Under the pieces are notes generated by a model that did no database searches, was not told the DNA's origin, and was given only the letters and a program-made list of their open reading frames with translations. From contig CALMJS010000015.1 in the NCBI GenBank assembly GCA_937864535.1, positions 62,001-126,000 of the forward strand: a DNA stretch of 64,000 nucleotides, written 5' to 3'. A program made the position numbers and the translations under genes. This stretch comes from an uncultured Paracoccaceae bacterium. Lineage in GTDB: Bacteria; Pseudomonadota; Alphaproteobacteria; Rhodobacterales; Rhodobacteraceae. The first letter of the stretch is position 1. Each line of letters begins with the position of its first letter. Shown piece by piece: positions 36,996 to 46,809 of the stretch.

Positions 36996-38900
36996 TTAGC
37001 GCAAGGCTCCTGCTGCCTTCAAGGCCTCTGCCTTGTCTGCGTTATACCACCAGAAGCTCAGGTAGCCCAAATCGTAGGGTGGCAGGGTTTCGGGGTGTTC
37101 GAACATGTCGTAATAGGCCACCCAATAGTCCGCCAGATACCACGCCGGGATGATGAACAGGTCGCGGCGCATGATCCGGTCAATCGCCCGCACACCAGCG
37201 GTCATTTCGTCATAGGTTTTGGCGACCTTGACGATTTCGATGATCTTGTCGACGGCCGGGTTCGAATAATGTGCCGGGTTGAACACGTCGCCGACGCCGT
37301 CAGAGCCAAACCGCTGGCCCAGACCTTCGCCCTCGATCGGGCCGACGTTGTAGCCGCTGTAGATCATGTCAAAGTCGAATTCGGTCGTGCGGGACTGGTA
37401 TTGCGCCGGGTCGATCCGGTTCCATGACGCATCCACCCCCAATTTGCGCAGGTTGTCGATGTAGGGCAGCATGATCCGGTCAAAGGTCGGGCTATAGCCC
37501 AGCAGTTCGAGCGTAAACGTCTGGCCGTCCTTTTGCAGCATGCCATCCGCGCCGGGGGTCCAGCCCGCCTCTTGCATCAGGGCCAGCGCCTGACGCAGGT
37601 TGCCGCGGTCCAGCTGGGACTCGCCCGAGGTATGCGGCATCGTGACCTCGTCCGTCAGGATCGACGGGTCGATCAGGTCAGCGACAGACTGTAGAATTTC
37701 CAGCTCGCGCCCTTCGGCGACGCCATGCGCCGCGAGGTCGGAATTCTGCCAGAAACTCTCGCGCTGTTTGAACAGACCGTACTGCAAATCGGTGTTGGTC
37801 CAGGTAAAGTTATACATCAGCGCGATCGCCTGCCGGACCCGCAGGTCGGCGAATTTATCGCGGCTCATGTTAAAGATAAAACCGTTCGCGCCCGGCACAT
37901 CGCCATTGGGCAGGGTTTCCTTTTTCACCCAACCGTTGTTGAGCGCGGGGAAATCATAGGCCGTCGCCCAAGAAAGCGAGGAATTTTCCTGACGGAAGGT
38001 GAATTCGCCCGCCTTGAACGCCTCGAATGCGGCGGTGGTGTCGGCAAAATATTCGACGCGGATGCTGTCAAAGTTATTCTGGCCGATGTTCATCGGATGG
38101 TCCGCGCCCCAGAAATTCGGGTTGCGCACATAGATGATCTGGTGGTTCACCTCAAAGCTGCCGATCAGATAGGGACCGGTGCCGGGACCCGTTTCCAGCC
38201 GGCTCTCGTCCAGACGCGCGCCGGATTCGGTGAACCATTTTTCCGAGAAAATTTTCTGGCCGCCAACCTGCTGGATGACCGAGTTTTTCGGATAGTCGGC
38301 GGCAAAGGTGAATTTGACGGTATGATCGTCCAGCGCCTCGACCTCGCTGACCATCTGGCTAACGGCAAAGCGGTAGGATTCGGTGGCCTGTTCCATCATC
38401 AGGTTATGGCTGAACACCACATCATGGGCGGTCGCGGGCGTGCCGTCAGAAAAGGTCACGTCGTCGCGCAGGTGGAAGATCACCCAATCCTTGGACTCGG
38501 GGTATTCCATCGTCGTGCAGATGTAACAGTAGCTGGCGTCGGGATCGTCCGCGGTGCCGACCAGAATCGATTCAAACATCGACGACGACAGATAGCCCGG
38601 CGTGCCCTCCTGGGTAGCATAGGGGTTCAGGTTGTCGAACCCGCCGGTCATCCAGACCGAAATTTCGCCGCCCTTGGGCACATCGGGATTGACGTAGGCC
38701 AGATGGGCAAAATTCGGGTCGTCGTAGATCACGCGGCCATAGGTGGAAATGGCGTGCGTCGTGATGATGCTGTCCTGAGCGCGTCCCGTCCCGGCCCAAA
38801 ACGCGGTTCCGGCCACGACCAACGCGCCAAGCATCAGAGCGGACAGTCTGCGGGTGTCGGCACGCAGCGCAACGGCTTTGGTGTTTGAACGTGACATCAT
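36996..38900 (-). CDS. yejA: extracellular peptide-binding protein (YejA-like)
   Basis: A 634-residue family 5 solute-binding protein that captures peptides in the periplasm. A Sec signal peptide ends near residue 42 (GTGRAQD). Family patterns include HAISTYGRVIYD-like start, WMTGGFDNLNPYATQ and DVTFSDGTPATAHDVVFS. I chose the tandem ATG at 38900, which follows GGAGG by 5 bases, over the frame start at 38957, which would put charged residues before the signal peptide. The 150 bases before it hold the cycM terminator. Confidence 0.92.
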   Translation of the reverse strand: MMSRSNTKAVALRADTRRLSALMLGALVVAGTAFWAGTGRAQDSIITTHAISTYGRVIYDDPNFAHLAYVNPDVPKGGEISVWMTGGFDNLNPYATQEGTPGYLSSSMFESILVGTADDPDASYCYICTTMEYPESKDWVIFHLRDDVTFSDGTPATAHDVVFSHNLMMEQATESYRFAVSQMVSEVEALDDHTVKFTFAADYPKNSVIQQVGGQKIFSEKWFTESGARLDESRLETGPGTGPYLIGSFEVNHQIIYVRNPNFWGADHPMNIGQNNFDSIRVEYFADTTAAFEAFKAGEFTFRQENSSLSWATAYDFPALNNGWVKKETLPNGDVPGANGFIFNMSRDKFADLRVRQAIALMYNFTWTNTDLQYGLFKQRESFWQNSDLAAHGVAEGRELEILQSVADLIDPSILTDEVTMPHTSGESQLDRGNLRQALALMQEAGWTPGADGMLQKDGQTFTLELLGYSPTFDRIMLPYIDNLRKLGVDASWNRIDPAQYQSRTTEFDFDMIYSGYNVGPIEGEGLGQRFGSDGVGDVFNPAHYSNPAVDKIIEIVKVAKTYDEMTAGVRAIDRIMRRDLFIIPAWYLADYWVAYYDMFEHPETLPPYDLGYLSFWWYNADKAEALKAAGALR

Positions 38901-38993
38901 GATGGCCTCCCAAGGCGATAGCTTTGAACTCAAGCTAAAATCCGATTTGGTCGGCATTCAAGTTGAGATTGCGTGAACACGTCACGGAACCAT

Positions 38994-39028
38994 CACAAAA
39001 ACGAAAGGGCCGCCCAAAAGGACGGCCC
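38994..39028 (-). terminator. intrinsic terminator after the cytochrome c gene
   Basis: On the minus strand GGGCCG, a loop TCCTTTTGGG and CGGCCC are followed by TTTCGTTTTTG. It starts 23 bases after the cytochrome stop codon and separates it from yejA. Confidence 0.8.
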
Positions 39029-39050
39029 GATTCAATGCCATTGAGGCGAA

Positions 39051-39569
39051 TTAGTTCGCTGCAGCGGTCTGCAGGTAGGCGATCAGGTTTGCACGATCTT
39101 CGACCTTGGGCAGGCCGTTAAAGGCCATTGCCGTGCCCGGTGCGTAGGATTTCGGGCTGGTCAGGAATTCGTTCAGGTGTTCCGGGGTCCAGACGTCAAC
39201 GACGGCCTGAATGGCACCCGAATAGCCAAAGTCGGCGATCGCGCCCGAATTGCGGCCGACGATGCCAGCCAATGTCGGGCCGGTGCCGTTCTTGCCAGCT
39301 TCGAGCGAGTGGCACGAAGCGCACTTGCGGAACACGCCTTCACCCTTGGAGGCATCGGCAGTCGCAAAGACTTCTTCGAAGGAGGGGCCTTCTTCGGCCG
39401 GCGCAGCTTCTCCGCCAGCAACCTCGATCACGTAGGCCTGAGCGTGTTCGCCGTGGCCACCCTCGTTCATCGAGTAGATTTTATCAGCGGCCATGCCGCC
39501 CAGAAGGTAGACCAACCAGGCGCCGCAGACACCGCCCAGAACTTTGGTCATCGTCATAGTGTCGAACAT
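39051..39569 (-). CDS. cycM: membrane-anchored class I cytochrome c (CycM/c552-like)
   Basis: A 172-residue c-type cytochrome that should shuttle electrons from the bc1 complex to the aa3 oxidase at the periplasmic membrane face. Residues about 8-26 form an uncleaved anchor; an acidic Ala/Glu linker follows; the heme site is CASCH (83-87) and the axial methionine is M148 in GTAMAF. I prefer ATG 39569 (MFDTMTM) with GGAA before it; ATG 39581 would add four residues. The gene name is by similarity of layout to the Paracoccus protein. Confidence 0.88.
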   Translation of the reverse strand: MFDTMTMTKVLGGVCGAWLVYLLGGMAADKIYSMNEGGHGEHAQAYVIEVAGGEAAPAEEGPSFEEVFATADASKGEGVFRKCASCHSLEAGKNGTGPTLAGIVGRNSGAIADFGYSGAIQAVVDVWTPEHLNEFLTSPKSYAPGTAMAFNGLPKVEDRANLIAYLQTAAAN

Positions 39570-39701
39570 GTCGCGTTCCATTCTGTTCGCAGTTTCGGGG
39601 CTATCTACATGGTTCCTGTCCGGTCTTGCAAGCGATAGAACCGCGACTTATTGCCCAAATGCGGGTTTGCACATGATAGTAGGCCCGATAGGAGGATCGA
39701 A

Positions 39702-40544
39702 ATGACCGGCAAAATAGCATTTCAGGGGGAATTGGGGGCCTATGGCCACCAAGCGTGCATCGAAACACGGCCCGATTTTACGCCCTTTCCCTGCGCGACC
39801 TTTGAAGACACCATCGAATCCGTCCGCAAGGGCGAGGCCGATCTGGCGATGGTGGCTGTCGAAAATTCGACCTATGGCCGGGTGGCTGACGTGCACCATC
39901 TGTTGCCCAAGAGCGGGCTGCATATCGTGGACGAGGCCTTTGTGCGGGTGCATGTGAACCTGCTGGGTGTCAAAGGGGCCAAGGTGTCCGATGTGCGCGA
40001 GGCGCATGGCCATCCGGTTATTCTACCGCAATGCGCCGGTTTTCTGCGTGAACACCAGATCAAGGGCGTCACCAGCAGCGACAACGCCCGCGCCGCCCGC
40101 GAAGTGGCCGAACGCGGTGATCCGTCCCGTGGCGCGCTGGCCAGCGAGTTGGCCGCAGAAATCTATGGGTTGCAGGTTTTGGCCCGCCACATCGAGGATC
40201 ACGACCGCAATACGACGCGATTCCTGATCATGGCACGCGAGGCCGATTTCAAACGGCGTGGCAAGGCCGGCATGATGACCAGCTTTATCTTCCGCGTGCG
40301 CAACATTCCCGCCGCCCTCTACAAGGCGATGGGGGGATTCGCGACGAATGGCGTCAACATGACCAAGCTGGAGAGCTACATGGTCGGCGGCCATTTTACG
40401 GCGACCCAGTTCTACGCGGAAATCGAAGGCCACCCCGACGACCGCAACGTCCAGCTGGCGATGGAAGAATTGGACTATTTCACCGACGACATGCGGCTGA
40501 TGGGCGTATTCCCGGCAGCAGCACGGCGGTACGAGCGGTCCTAA
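39702..40544 (+). CDS. pheA: prephenate dehydratase
   Basis: This 280-residue monofunctional enzyme turns prephenate into phenylpyruvate. It starts with KIAFQGELGAYGH, has the catalytic TRF in NTTRFLIM near residue 178, and a C-terminal ACT domain (about 195-280) with the ESYMVGGHF phenylalanine-binding pattern. No chorismate mutase domain is present. A TAGGAGG site precedes ATG 39702; the longer frame from 39651 is not needed. Confidence 0.95.
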   Translation: MTGKIAFQGELGAYGHQACIETRPDFTPFPCATFEDTIESVRKGEADLAMVAVENSTYGRVADVHHLLPKSGLHIVDEAFVRVHVNLLGVKGAKVSDVREAHGHPVILPQCAGFLREHQIKGVTSSDNARAAREVAERGDPSRGALASELAAEIYGLQVLARHIEDHDRNTTRFLIMAREADFKRRGKAGMMTSFIFRVRNIPAALYKAMGGFATNGVNMTKLESYMVGGHFTATQFYAEIEGHPDDRNVQLAMEELDYFTDDMRLMGVFPAAARRYERS

Positions 40545-40563
40545 ACGGGGCCGTTCATTCCGG

Positions 40564-41025
40564 TTAGCTGCTGTAGTCCATCTCGATATCCTCGGCCAGA
40601 TCCGCGATTCGGGTTTTGAAGCGCTGGTTGAGGTTGGTTTTCGCCAGCTTGATGGATTGCAGCAGCAGTCGCGCCGCCAAGGTTTGCGGCGTCAATTCCA
40701 CCCGCACCATCAACCGCGTCCGCGTTGGCGACAGCGGGGTCAGTTCAATCTGGCTCTCTCCGCCAATGCCGCCTGATTCGAATGTGATCAGATGGCCGAT
40801 TGGCGGCTGTATTTTGGCCAGAACGATTTCTGCCGACCGTGGTTTGCCGCGAAACTTGAACCCAATAGTCCACCTGATGCCGACCTCGACGGGCTCACCG
40901 GGATTGTCGCGGCTTACCTCGACGCCACGGCGCATGATCATCCGCTCTAGATGGGCGAAATCGGACAGGCGGCCAAAAACGTGATCGATCGGAGCTTCGA
41001 TTTCTTCGCGGGTGGTGAAACGCAC
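40564..41025 (-). CDS. SRPBCC-family protein
   Basis: A 153-residue START-like ligand-binding protein of unknown role, recognised from the edge strand RFTTREEIEAPIDHVFGRLSDF and the alternating strand pattern through VRVELTPQTLAAR. I chose the GTG at 41025, with AGGCGG 6 bases before it, so that the protein begins at the conserved strand; a GTG at 41058 would add 11 residues. It lies 51 bases after nudC. Confidence 0.75.
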   Translation of the reverse strand: MRFTTREEIEAPIDHVFGRLSDFAHLERMIMRRGVEVSRDNPGEPVEVGIRWTIGFKFRGKPRSAEIVLAKIQPPIGHLITFESGGIGGESQIELTPLSPTRTRLMVRVELTPQTLAARLLLQSIKLAKTNLNQRFKTRIADLAEDIEMDYSS

Positions 41026-41076
41026 AGGGCCGCCTATCTGTCTATGGGTGTTGGTCACACGATGGGGGTAAATGCC

Positions 41077-42006
41077 CTATTCCGCAAGCCATTGGCCCAT
41101 CAGATATCCGGCGATGGCCCCTTTTCGGGGGGGCTTGATCACCGGATGTTCCCCCGCGAACACCAGACGCAGATCGTCCTTGGACACCCACAGCGCGGCC
41201 TCCAGTTCGTTCGGGTCGATGGTGATCTCCTCGGTCAGCGCCTGCCCTCGGAACCCCAGCATCAGCGACGCGGGGAAGGGCCACGGCTGGCTGGCAAGAT
41301 AGCTGACCTCGCCGACCTCGATCCCGGTTTCTTCGGCCACTTCGCGGCGCACGGCGGCGTCGATGGTTTCGCCCGGTTCGATGAAACCGGCCAACACCGA
41401 ATACATCCCTTCGGGCCAGCCGGGAGAACGGCCCAGCAGGACATTGTCGCCGCGGGTGATCAGCATGATCACCACCGGGTCGGTGCGCGGGAAATGCGGC
41501 GTGTGACAGGCGGGGCACTGTCGTTGCCAGCCAGCCATCGTGGCAAAGCTCTGCTGGCCGCATTTGGCACAGAATTTATGACTCACATGCCAGCCGCCAA
41601 CCGCCTTGGCCGTGGCGGCCAATTCCGCGTCCAGCGGGCTGAGTACCGTCAACAGGGTGCGCAGTTCGACAAACACTTGGTCCGCAGGTAGGCCCGGATG
41701 CTGTTGCTGCGACGGATCGACAAAACTGCCGACGGTCGACAGATCGGCATCCTGCGGCTCCCACGCGGAAATATCGCTGGCCCAGGTCGGTTGACCGTCC
41801 GGCAGGCCCAGAAACACCCGTTCGGCCTCGGTGACCAGCACCGGGTGGTCCATCGGCATACGCACTAGGACGCCGTTTTCGACCAGAACCTTGCCCCGCC
41901 AGAGCACGATAGACCGTGCGGCAGGATCGTTCGGGTCGGCCTTGGGGCGCAAATGGGCAGCACGGTCATAGCCCGTACCGGAAAAGGCAAAACTGTCTAT
42001 CATCAT
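41077..42006 (-). CDS. nudC: NAD(+) diphosphatase
   Basis: NudC splits NAD(H) and can decap NAD-capped RNA. The 309-residue protein has a zinc ribbon (CAKCGQQ ... CPACHTPHFPRTDP) and the Nudix box GFIEPGETIDAAVRREVAEE, followed by the NudC signature SQPWPFPASLM. The start lies on two tandem ATGs (42006, 42003). Confidence 0.95.
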   Translation of the reverse strand: MMIDSFAFSGTGYDRAAHLRPKADPNDPAARSIVLWRGKVLVENGVLVRMPMDHPVLVTEAERVFLGLPDGQPTWASDISAWEPQDADLSTVGSFVDPSQQQHPGLPADQVFVELRTLLTVLSPLDAELAATAKAVGGWHVSHKFCAKCGQQSFATMAGWQRQCPACHTPHFPRTDPVVIMLITRGDNVLLGRSPGWPEGMYSVLAGFIEPGETIDAAVRREVAEETGIEVGEVSYLASQPWPFPASLMLGFRGQALTEEITIDPNELEAALWVSKDDLRLVFAGEHPVIKPPRKGAIAGYLMGQWLAE

Positions 42007-42065
42007 GCCCGCATGAGTGCCACGCCGCGCCGATCAAGGCAATTACAAGTCCTCGCAGGGCCAAA

Positions 42066-42091
42066 GAAAAAGGGCGCCACCGGGGCGCCCT
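42066..42091 (-). terminator. intrinsic terminator after pheT
   Basis: On the minus strand GGGCGCC, loop CCGGT and GGCGCCC are followed by TTTTTCTTT. It begins 24 bases after the pheT stop codon and ends the rpmI-to-pheT region. Confidence 0.85.
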
Positions 42092-42114
42092 CTGTCCAGA
42101 TCGGGAGCAGACCC

Positions 42115-44511
42115 TCAGCCGCGCAGTACGCCGCCGGTGGCCTTGGTGACCTTTTCAACGATCTTGGCGCTGACGGCCTCGATGTCTTTGTCCTTGAGCG
42201 TCGCTTCGCGCGGTTGCAGCCGCACGGTGATCGCCAGCGATTTTTTGCCCTCGCCAAGGCTGCCGCCGATGAATTCGTCAAACACGCGCACATCCTCGAT
42301 CAGCGCCTTATCCGCGCCAGCGGCGGCATTGACGAGTGTCAGAGCCTCAACCGTCGTATCGACGACAAAGGCAAAGTCACGTTCGACCGCCTGCAGTTCG
42401 GAAATCTCCATCGCGGGGCGGCTGGCGCTGACGTTCTTGGGCAGCGGCACCTCTTCGGGGAAGAGGGTAAAGGCAACCGCCGGACCCTTGATGTCCAGAT
42501 CGCGCAGGATTTTCGGGTGCAATTCGCCGAAAATGCCCAGCACCTTTTTCGGGCCCAGACAAATGCGACCATGGCGACCGGGGTGGAACCACGCCGGACC
42601 GTCGCGCAGAATCTGCACCTTGGCCGGAGAGCCCATTGCCGACAGGATCGCCTCGGCATCGGCTTTGGCGTCAAAGACATCCACAGGGCGCGACGCGCCG
42701 TGCACGTCCTTGGGTCCGGTGCGGCCCACGAGGATCCCGGCGACCTGCAATTGCTGTTGTTCCGGTGCCCCGCCATGGAAGGCCGTACCGACCTCGAACA
42801 GGGCGAGATCCATAAAGCCGCGCGCCTGATTGCGTGCCGCAGCCCGCAGAAGGCCCGGCAGCAAATCGGGGCGCATATGCCCCATATCGGCCGAAATCGG
42901 GTTTTCCAGTTTGCGCGCATCGTCGCCACCGCCGAAAAGGGACGCGGCGGTTTCGTCGATGAACGAATAGGTCACGCATTCGTTGTAGCCCAGCGAAGCC
43001 GTGGTGCGCCGTGCCGCCGAGGTGCGGACCTGCAACGGCGTCAGAACCGGTTTCGGCACGCCAGCCGTGGCGCGGGGCAGGGGTTTGCCCACCAGTTTGG
43101 TCAGCGAGGCGATGCGGGCCACCTCTTCGACCAGATCGGCCTCGCCCAGAACGTCGGACCGCCAGGACGGCACGTGGGCCATGTCGCCCTCCATGCGGAA
43201 TCCCAGCGCGGTCAGCGTCTGGCGCTGTTCGGATTCGGGAATGTCCATGCCCACCAGCGACTGCACACGCTTGGCGTCCAGTTTATAGGCGCGGGCGTGG
43301 TTCGGTACGTCGCCCGCCTTGATCACCTCGGACGCCTCGCCGCCAGCGATGTCGACGATCATGCGCACGGCGTGTTCCAGCCCCTCGGGGGTAAAGGCGG
43401 CGTCGACGCCACGTTCGAACCGATAGCGGGCGTCGGAATTGATTTTCAGCGCACGGCCCGTTAGCGCGATCTGCACCGGGTCCCACCACGCGGATTCGAC
43501 AAACACGTTTACGGTGTCATCGGTACAGCCTGAATGATCGCCGCCCATGATCCCGGCAATGCTTTCGACGCCATTGTCGTCGGAAATCACCATTGCGCCA
43601 GCGGGCAGGGTGTAGGTTTTTTCGTCCAGCGCAACGATGGTTTCACCACCTGCGGCACGGTGAACCCGCAGGTTGCCGGCGACCTTATCGGCGTCGAACA
43701 CGTGCAGCGGTCGGTTCAGGTCATAGGTGAAATAGTTGGTCACATCGACGAGGAACGAAATCGGCCGCAGACCGATGGCGCGCAGACGATCCTGAAGCCA
43801 AACCGGCGAAGGTCCGTTCTTCACGCCTTTGATCAGACGACCCACGAACAGCGGGCAGCCGTCCAGCGTGTCGCTGTCGATGCTGACGGTCAGATCAGAG
43901 GTAAACCCTGCCGGAACCGGATCGACGGTCAGCGGCTTGAGCTTGCCAATGCCACGTGCCGCGAGGTCGCGGGCGATCCCGCGCACGCCAAGAGCATCGC
44001 CGCGGTTCGGGGTGATAGCGATTTCGATGACCGGATCGACCTTGGCCGGATCGTTCTGGGCCAGCCAGTCGACAAAGGTCTGACCGACATTGCCCGAGGC
44101 CAGTTCGATGATGCCGTTATGTTCGTCCGACAGTTCCAATTCGCGTTCGGAACACATCATGCCGCGGCTCTCGATCCCGCGAATGTTGCCAACGCCCAGC
44201 GTCACGTCGATGCCGGGGACGTAATCGCCCGGCTTGGCCACGACGACGGTGATCCCTTCGCGGGCGTTCGGGGCGCCGCAAACGATCTGGAGTTCGCCCT
44301 CGTTCGTCTGGACCTTGCACACCCGCAGACGATCGGCGTCCGGGTGCTGTTCGGCATGGATGACCTTGCCGATGGTAAAGGTGGACAGGCGCGCCGCCGG
44401 GTTTTCGACGCCTTCGACCTCCAGACCCAAATCGGTCAGGGTTTCGGCGATCTCATCCACCGATGCGGCGGTGTCCAAATGCTGTTTCAGCCACGACAGT
44501 GTGAATTTCAT
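42115..44511 (-). CDS. pheT: phenylalanine--tRNA ligase beta subunit
   Basis: The 798-residue beta subunit. It starts with KFTLSWLKQHLDT, has an N-terminal tRNA-binding OB domain (about 39-148), the B3/B4 editing domain, the B5 domain and a C-terminal anticodon-binding FDX-ACB domain ending AKIVEKVTKATGG. It begins 12 bases after pheS. Confidence 0.97.
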   Translation of the reverse strand: MKFTLSWLKQHLDTAASVDEIAETLTDLGLEVEGVENPAARLSTFTIGKVIHAEQHPDADRLRVCKVQTNEGELQIVCGAPNAREGITVVVAKPGDYVPGIDVTLGVGNIRGIESRGMMCSERELELSDEHNGIIELASGNVGQTFVDWLAQNDPAKVDPVIEIAITPNRGDALGVRGIARDLAARGIGKLKPLTVDPVPAGFTSDLTVSIDSDTLDGCPLFVGRLIKGVKNGPSPVWLQDRLRAIGLRPISFLVDVTNYFTYDLNRPLHVFDADKVAGNLRVHRAAGGETIVALDEKTYTLPAGAMVISDDNGVESIAGIMGGDHSGCTDDTVNVFVESAWWDPVQIALTGRALKINSDARYRFERGVDAAFTPEGLEHAVRMIVDIAGGEASEVIKAGDVPNHARAYKLDAKRVQSLVGMDIPESEQRQTLTALGFRMEGDMAHVPSWRSDVLGEADLVEEVARIASLTKLVGKPLPRATAGVPKPVLTPLQVRTSAARRTTASLGYNECVTYSFIDETAASLFGGGDDARKLENPISADMGHMRPDLLPGLLRAAARNQARGFMDLALFEVGTAFHGGAPEQQQLQVAGILVGRTGPKDVHGASRPVDVFDAKADAEAILSAMGSPAKVQILRDGPAWFHPGRHGRICLGPKKVLGIFGELHPKILRDLDIKGPAVAFTLFPEEVPLPKNVSASRPAMEISELQAVERDFAFVVDTTVEALTLVNAAAGADKALIEDVRVFDEFIGGSLGEGKKSLAITVRLQPREATLKDKDIEAVSAKIVEKVTKATGGVLRG

Positions 44512-44523
44512 GGTCAGGTCTCC

Positions 44524-45594
44524 TTAGCGGCTCAGGCCGCCGTGCAGCGTCGGGACATCAAGGGCGGCAAAGCCATAGTGGCGCAGCCAGCGCAGATCGC
44601 TGTCAAAGAAGGCGCGCAGGTCCGGGATGCCGTATTTCAGCATCGCGATGCGGTCGATCCCGATGCCAAAGGCAAAGCCCTGCCATTCCTTGGGGTCGAC
44701 ACCCGCGTTTTGCAGCACCTTGGGATGTACCATGCCCGACCCGAGGATTTCGAGCCAGTCGTTGCCCTCGCCCACGGTGACATAGCCGTTGTTCCACTGG
44801 CACTGGACATCGACCTCGGCCGACGGTTCGGTAAACGGGAAGTGGCTGGCGCGGAACCGGGTTTTCACCCGCTTGCCGAAATAGGCGGACAGGAACTCTT
44901 CGAGAACCCACTTGAGGTTCGCCATCGACACGTTTTTGTCGATGCACAGACCTTCGACCTGATTGAACATCGGGGTGTGGGTCTGGTCATAGTCGGCACG
45001 GTACACACGGCCCGGGGCGATGACGCGGATCGGCGCCCCGTTTTTCTCGAGCGCGCGGATTTGCACCGGGCTGGTATGGGTGCGCAGCACCGCTGGCGGC
45101 TCTTTGGAACCGGCAGGGGTTTTCATATAGAACGTGTCCATCTCGGCGCGGGCCGAGTGGTGCGACGGCATGTTCAGCGCGTCGAAGTTGTACCAGTCTG
45201 ACTCGATCTGCGGCCCCTCGGCCACGGCAAAGCCCATGTCCGCGAGGATCGCCATGACCTCTTCGGTCACTTGGCTGATCGGATGGATGGTGCCCATGCG
45301 GCGCGGGCGCACCGGCAAAGACACGTCCAGCCATTCCGAGCGGAGACGCTCATCCAGCGCGGCATCGGCCAGCGCGGCCTTCTTGGCGGTCAGCGCGGTG
45401 TTGATCTCGTCCTTGAGCGCGTTCAGCGCCGGCCCCATGATCTGGCGTTCCTCGGGGGACATGCCGCCCAGTTCGCGCATTTTCAGCGCGACTTCGCCCT
45501 TTTTGCCCAAGGCAGCCACGCGGACGTCCTCGATCGTCGCCTCATCGGCGGCACGCGCGATCAGGTCCAGGTATTTATTTCTGAGCTCTTCCAT
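44524..45594 (-). CDS. pheS: phenylalanine--tRNA ligase alpha subunit
   Basis: The 356-residue catalytic subunit. An N-terminal coiled coil is followed by the class II core with [14 protein letters not shown]-like loop, [10 protein letters not shown], the motif 2 region [16 protein letters not shown] and motif 3 [16 protein letters not shown] 45594 (MEELRNKYL) gives the usual length; the frame start at 45615 is a TTG. The 105 bases upstream contain a TTGTCG/TAGCAA pair 17 bases apart that could be its own promoter. Confidence 0.96.
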   Translation of the reverse strand: MEELRNKYLDLIARAADEATIEDVRVAALGKKGEVALKMRELGGMSPEERQIMGPALNALKDEINTALTAKKAALADAALDERLRSEWLDVSLPVRPRRMGTIHPISQVTEEVMAILADMGFAVAEGPQIESDWYNFDALNMPSHHSARAEMDTFYMKTPAGSKEPPAVLRTHTSPVQIRALEKNGAPIRVIAPGRVYRADYDQTHTPMFNQVEGLCIDKNVSMANLKWVLEEFLSAYFGKRVKTRFRASHFPFTEPSAEVDVQCQWNNGYVTVGEGNDWLEILGSGMVHPKVLQNAGVDPKEWQGFAFGIGIDRIAMLKYGIPDLRAFFDSDLRWLRHYGFAALDVPTLHGGLSR

Positions 45595-45699
45595 TCCGGT
45601 CGCCCCGTAGGTCAATTGTCGGGCCGTTGCTATCGGACGATGACGCCAGCGACAAGCCCACAGTGGGCTAGTTCGCCTGACGATCGGGCCAAAACCGCC

Positions 45700-46722
45700 C
45701 TACCAGCCCAGAATCCCGCGCAGGCGGCTGTTCCCCAACCCGTAAAACGCTGCGGCGGGGATCAACAGCCCCGCCAGCGTTTCGCCGATCAGATGGATTG
45801 CCGGGTTTGCTGTGCCCAAATGGATCAATACCGTACGGGCAGACGCCGAACAGATCGTATGTCCCATGTAGATCGCCATCGACGCAGGCCCCAGCCACAG
45901 TAGCGCCTGTAGTTTGGCCTGATGTGCCACTGCCACGCTGATCAGGGCGCAAACCGCCAAAGAGAGCCCCGCGCCGCAGGCGTAAAACAGGAAAATATGC
46001 GGTGGGTTGACCAGCGAGATCACCATCAGACCGACAAACGCGGCCGCTGCCAACATCGCGCTTTGCCGGGTCAACGCGGGCTGTGGAACGATGCTCACCA
46101 ACATCCCGAGGACGAGAAACGGGAAATAGGCGATAGCGGTGTTCAGATAGAGAACGGTTTTCCCCAATGGGATAAAGGGGCCGAACACCGACAGGGTCGC
46201 TACCACTGTCCAGAACCTCAGATCGGAGATCCCCGACCAAGTCTGCACACGGCGCAGCACCCAGACCATGGCGCTGGCAATGAACAGCGCCCAGAGAAAC
46301 CAGAAATGGATGCGCGGCGGCAGGGGAAACCATGGGAAATCCGCCCAGGTCGAGGCGGTATTGGCGGTGTCGCCCGCCGCGACCTTGATCCCATAGAAAA
46401 TATAGGTCCACAGGAGCAGCGGCCAGATCAACCGGCGCAAACGGCGGAGCAGAAATGTCCCTGCCGATTGTCGGGTGGACGGCAGCAGAAACAGCCCCGA
46501 CAGCACGAACATCAGCGGCATGTGAAAGGCATAGATCGCCCGATCAAGGGCGCCCCATAGGCCAACTTCGGGCACAATGCCGGACAACATCATCCCGCGG
46601 ATCGCATGGCCCACAACCACCAGCAGGATCGCCAGCCCCTTGGCCGCGTCGATCCATTCTATCCGGGAATTCGTAGAGAGTGTCACAGTACCCAAAAATC
46701 TAATGACCGGAGTCCAATACAC
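45700..46722 (-). CDS. acyltransferase family 3 membrane protein
   Basis: A 340-residue protein with about ten hydrophobic helices. The N-terminal RIEWIDAAKGLAILLVVVGH is the hallmark of acyltransferase 3 (OafA/WcbL-like) enzymes that acylate glycans or lipids, with the catalytic-type His at the end of that motif. The start is a GTG at 46722 with AGGA 5 bases before it. It lies between rplT and pheS, which are normally neighbours. The acceptor is unknown. Confidence 0.85.
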   Translation of the reverse strand: MYWTPVIRFLGTVTLSTNSRIEWIDAAKGLAILLVVVGHAIRGMMLSGIVPEVGLWGALDRAIYAFHMPLMFVLSGLFLLPSTRQSAGTFLLRRLRRLIWPLLLWTYIFYGIKVAAGDTANTASTWADFPWFPLPPRIHFWFLWALFIASAMVWVLRRVQTWSGISDLRFWTVVATLSVFGPFIPLGKTVLYLNTAIAYFPFLVLGMLVSIVPQPALTRQSAMLAAAAFVGLMVISLVNPPHIFLFYACGAGLSLAVCALISVAVAHQAKLQALLWLGPASMAIYMGHTICSASARTVLIHLGTANPAIHLIGETLAGLLIPAAAFYGLGNSRLRGILGW

Positions 46723-46751
46723 CTATTCCTAGAAACCAATCGGTTAAAATT

Positions 46752-46789
46752 CAAATAAAAACGGGCGCTGCCGCAGCAACGCCCGTTTT
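46752..46789 (-). terminator. intrinsic terminator after rplT
   Basis: AAAACGGGCG pairs with CGCCCGTTTT around CTGCCGCAGCAA. On the minus strand TTTTTATTTG follows. It lies 20 bases after the rplT stop and separates it from the acyltransferase gene; the reverse strand also ends in TTTTG so it may work both ways. Confidence 0.85.
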
Positions 46790-46809
46790 GAATTCATCTG
46801 TCAGTCAGA

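Noticed and set aside
38933-38961. TTGAAT/TTAGCT pair with 17-base spacing before yejA
   Set aside because: Both boxes match poorly; not strong enough to call a promoter.
41953-43464. 503-residue plus-strand frame over nudC end and pheT
   Set aside because: It crosses the pheT terminator and is antisense to pheT; no sign of a real product.
43534-45201. 555-residue plus-strand frame over pheT and pheS
   Set aside because: Antisense of two essential, well-conserved genes; no ribosome site or recognisable domain.
45655-45669. Inverted repeat AGCCCAC-A-GTGGGCT between the acyltransferase and pheS
   Set aside because: The one-base centre cannot form an RNA loop and there is no T-run; it could be chance or an operator, with no further support.
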